Of a stretch of 7,016 bases of DNA, positions 6,758-7,016 are shown in pieces (positions within the stretch are counted from its first letter, which is position 1; each line of letters starts with the position of its first letter). The position numbers and the translations under genes are program-made. The stretch is from Nocardioides sp. (lineage in GTDB: Bacteria; Actinomycetota; Actinomycetes; Propionibacteriales; Nocardioidaceae). The stretch lies in assembly GCF_030150155.1 (NCBI RefSeq), contig NZ_JASLGR010000008.1, positions 1 to 7,016 of the forward strand, written 5' to 3'. The notes below the pieces were generated by a model, which worked only from the letters and a program-made list of their open reading frames with translations, did no database searches and was not told where the DNA came from.

Positions 6758-7016
6758 TCAGGCAGCGCCGACAGCCGCCTTCAGCGCGTCGGCCCGGTCG
6801 GTCCGCTCCCAGGTGAACTCGGGGAGCTCGCGGCCGAAGTGACCGTACGCCGCGGTCTTGGCGTAGATCGGACGCAACAGGTCCAGGTCGCGGATGATCG
6901 CGGCCGGACGCAGGTCGAAGACCGAGAGCACGGCAGCCTGGATCTTCTCCACCGCGACGGTCTCGGTGCCGAAGGTCTCGACGAAGACGCCGACGGGCTG
7001 GGCCTTGCCGATCGCG
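6758..7016 (-). CDS. metK: S-adenosylmethionine synthetase, C-terminal part
   Basis: MetK makes S-adenosylmethionine from methionine and ATP. Only the last 85 residues are in the window; the gene runs off the right edge and its start and promoter are not visible. The visible part begins AIGKAQPVGVFVETFGTE, continues VEKIQAAVLSVFDLRPAAI and LDLLRPIYAKTAAYGHFGRE, and ends with FTWERTDRADALKAA. This matches the conserved C-terminal domain of MetK very closely, including the AYGHFGRE segment and the F-x-WE-x-TD end. The GTG at 6952 is an internal Val codon and not a start. The gene is first of the visible operon, 13 bp before priA; its product is the methyl donor for RsmB encoded further down. 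Confidence 0.97.
   Translation of the reverse strand, partial: AIGKAQPVGVFVETFGTETVAVEKIQAAVLSVFDLRPAAIIRDLDLLRPIYAKTAAYGHFGRELPEFTWERTDRADALKAAVGAA

Noticed and set aside
6758..6952. Small 64-codon gene at the right edge
   Set aside because: The frame stays open to the window end and the upstream codons continue the MetK sequence, so it is the C-terminus of metK and the GTG is an internal Val codon.

Overview
The window is about 70% G+C, with strongly G/C-biased third codon positions and a metK-priA-def-fmt-rsmB gene order. It is chromosomal DNA from a high-GC actinobacterium. A Nocardioidaceae-like organism is my best guess from the protein style and the DUF222/HNH gene, but that is inference and not a database match.

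Layout. Positions 1-162 are intergenic or undetermined; they hold a spaced imperfect direct repeat and a TAnnnT -10-like hexamer placed so that the transcript would be leaderless. Positions 163-1458 (+) are an intact DUF222/13E12-type HNH endonuclease gene. The rest, 1433-7016, lies entirely on the minus strand and reads leftward from the right edge: metK (C-terminal 85 residues only), priA, def, fmt, a MmcQ/YjbR-family gene and rsmB. Junctions in this block are very tight: 13 bp, 9 bp, 1-bp TGATG overlap, 4-bp ATGA overlap and 8-bp overlap. It is almost certainly one transcription unit with translational coupling, and its promoter lies beyond the right edge. The HNH gene and rsmB converge and overlap tail to tail by 26 bp.

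How the genes work together. MetK makes S-adenosylmethionine. RsmB uses it to methylate a 16S rRNA cytosine near the P site. Fmt formylates initiator Met-tRNA and Def removes the formyl group from new proteins. The operon therefore groups methionine/SAM metabolism with translation initiation, plus the replication-restart protein PriA, which here has the actinobacterial form lacking recognisable helicase ATPase motifs. The YjbR-like gene is an extra member of unknown role.

I find no tRNA, rRNA, CRISPR array, insertion sequence or clear terminator. No clearly new system is visible. The points most worth a second look are the DUF222/HNH gene with its compact 5' block, its overlap with the end of a housekeeping operon, the degenerate PriA, and the YjbR gene set between fmt and rsmB.
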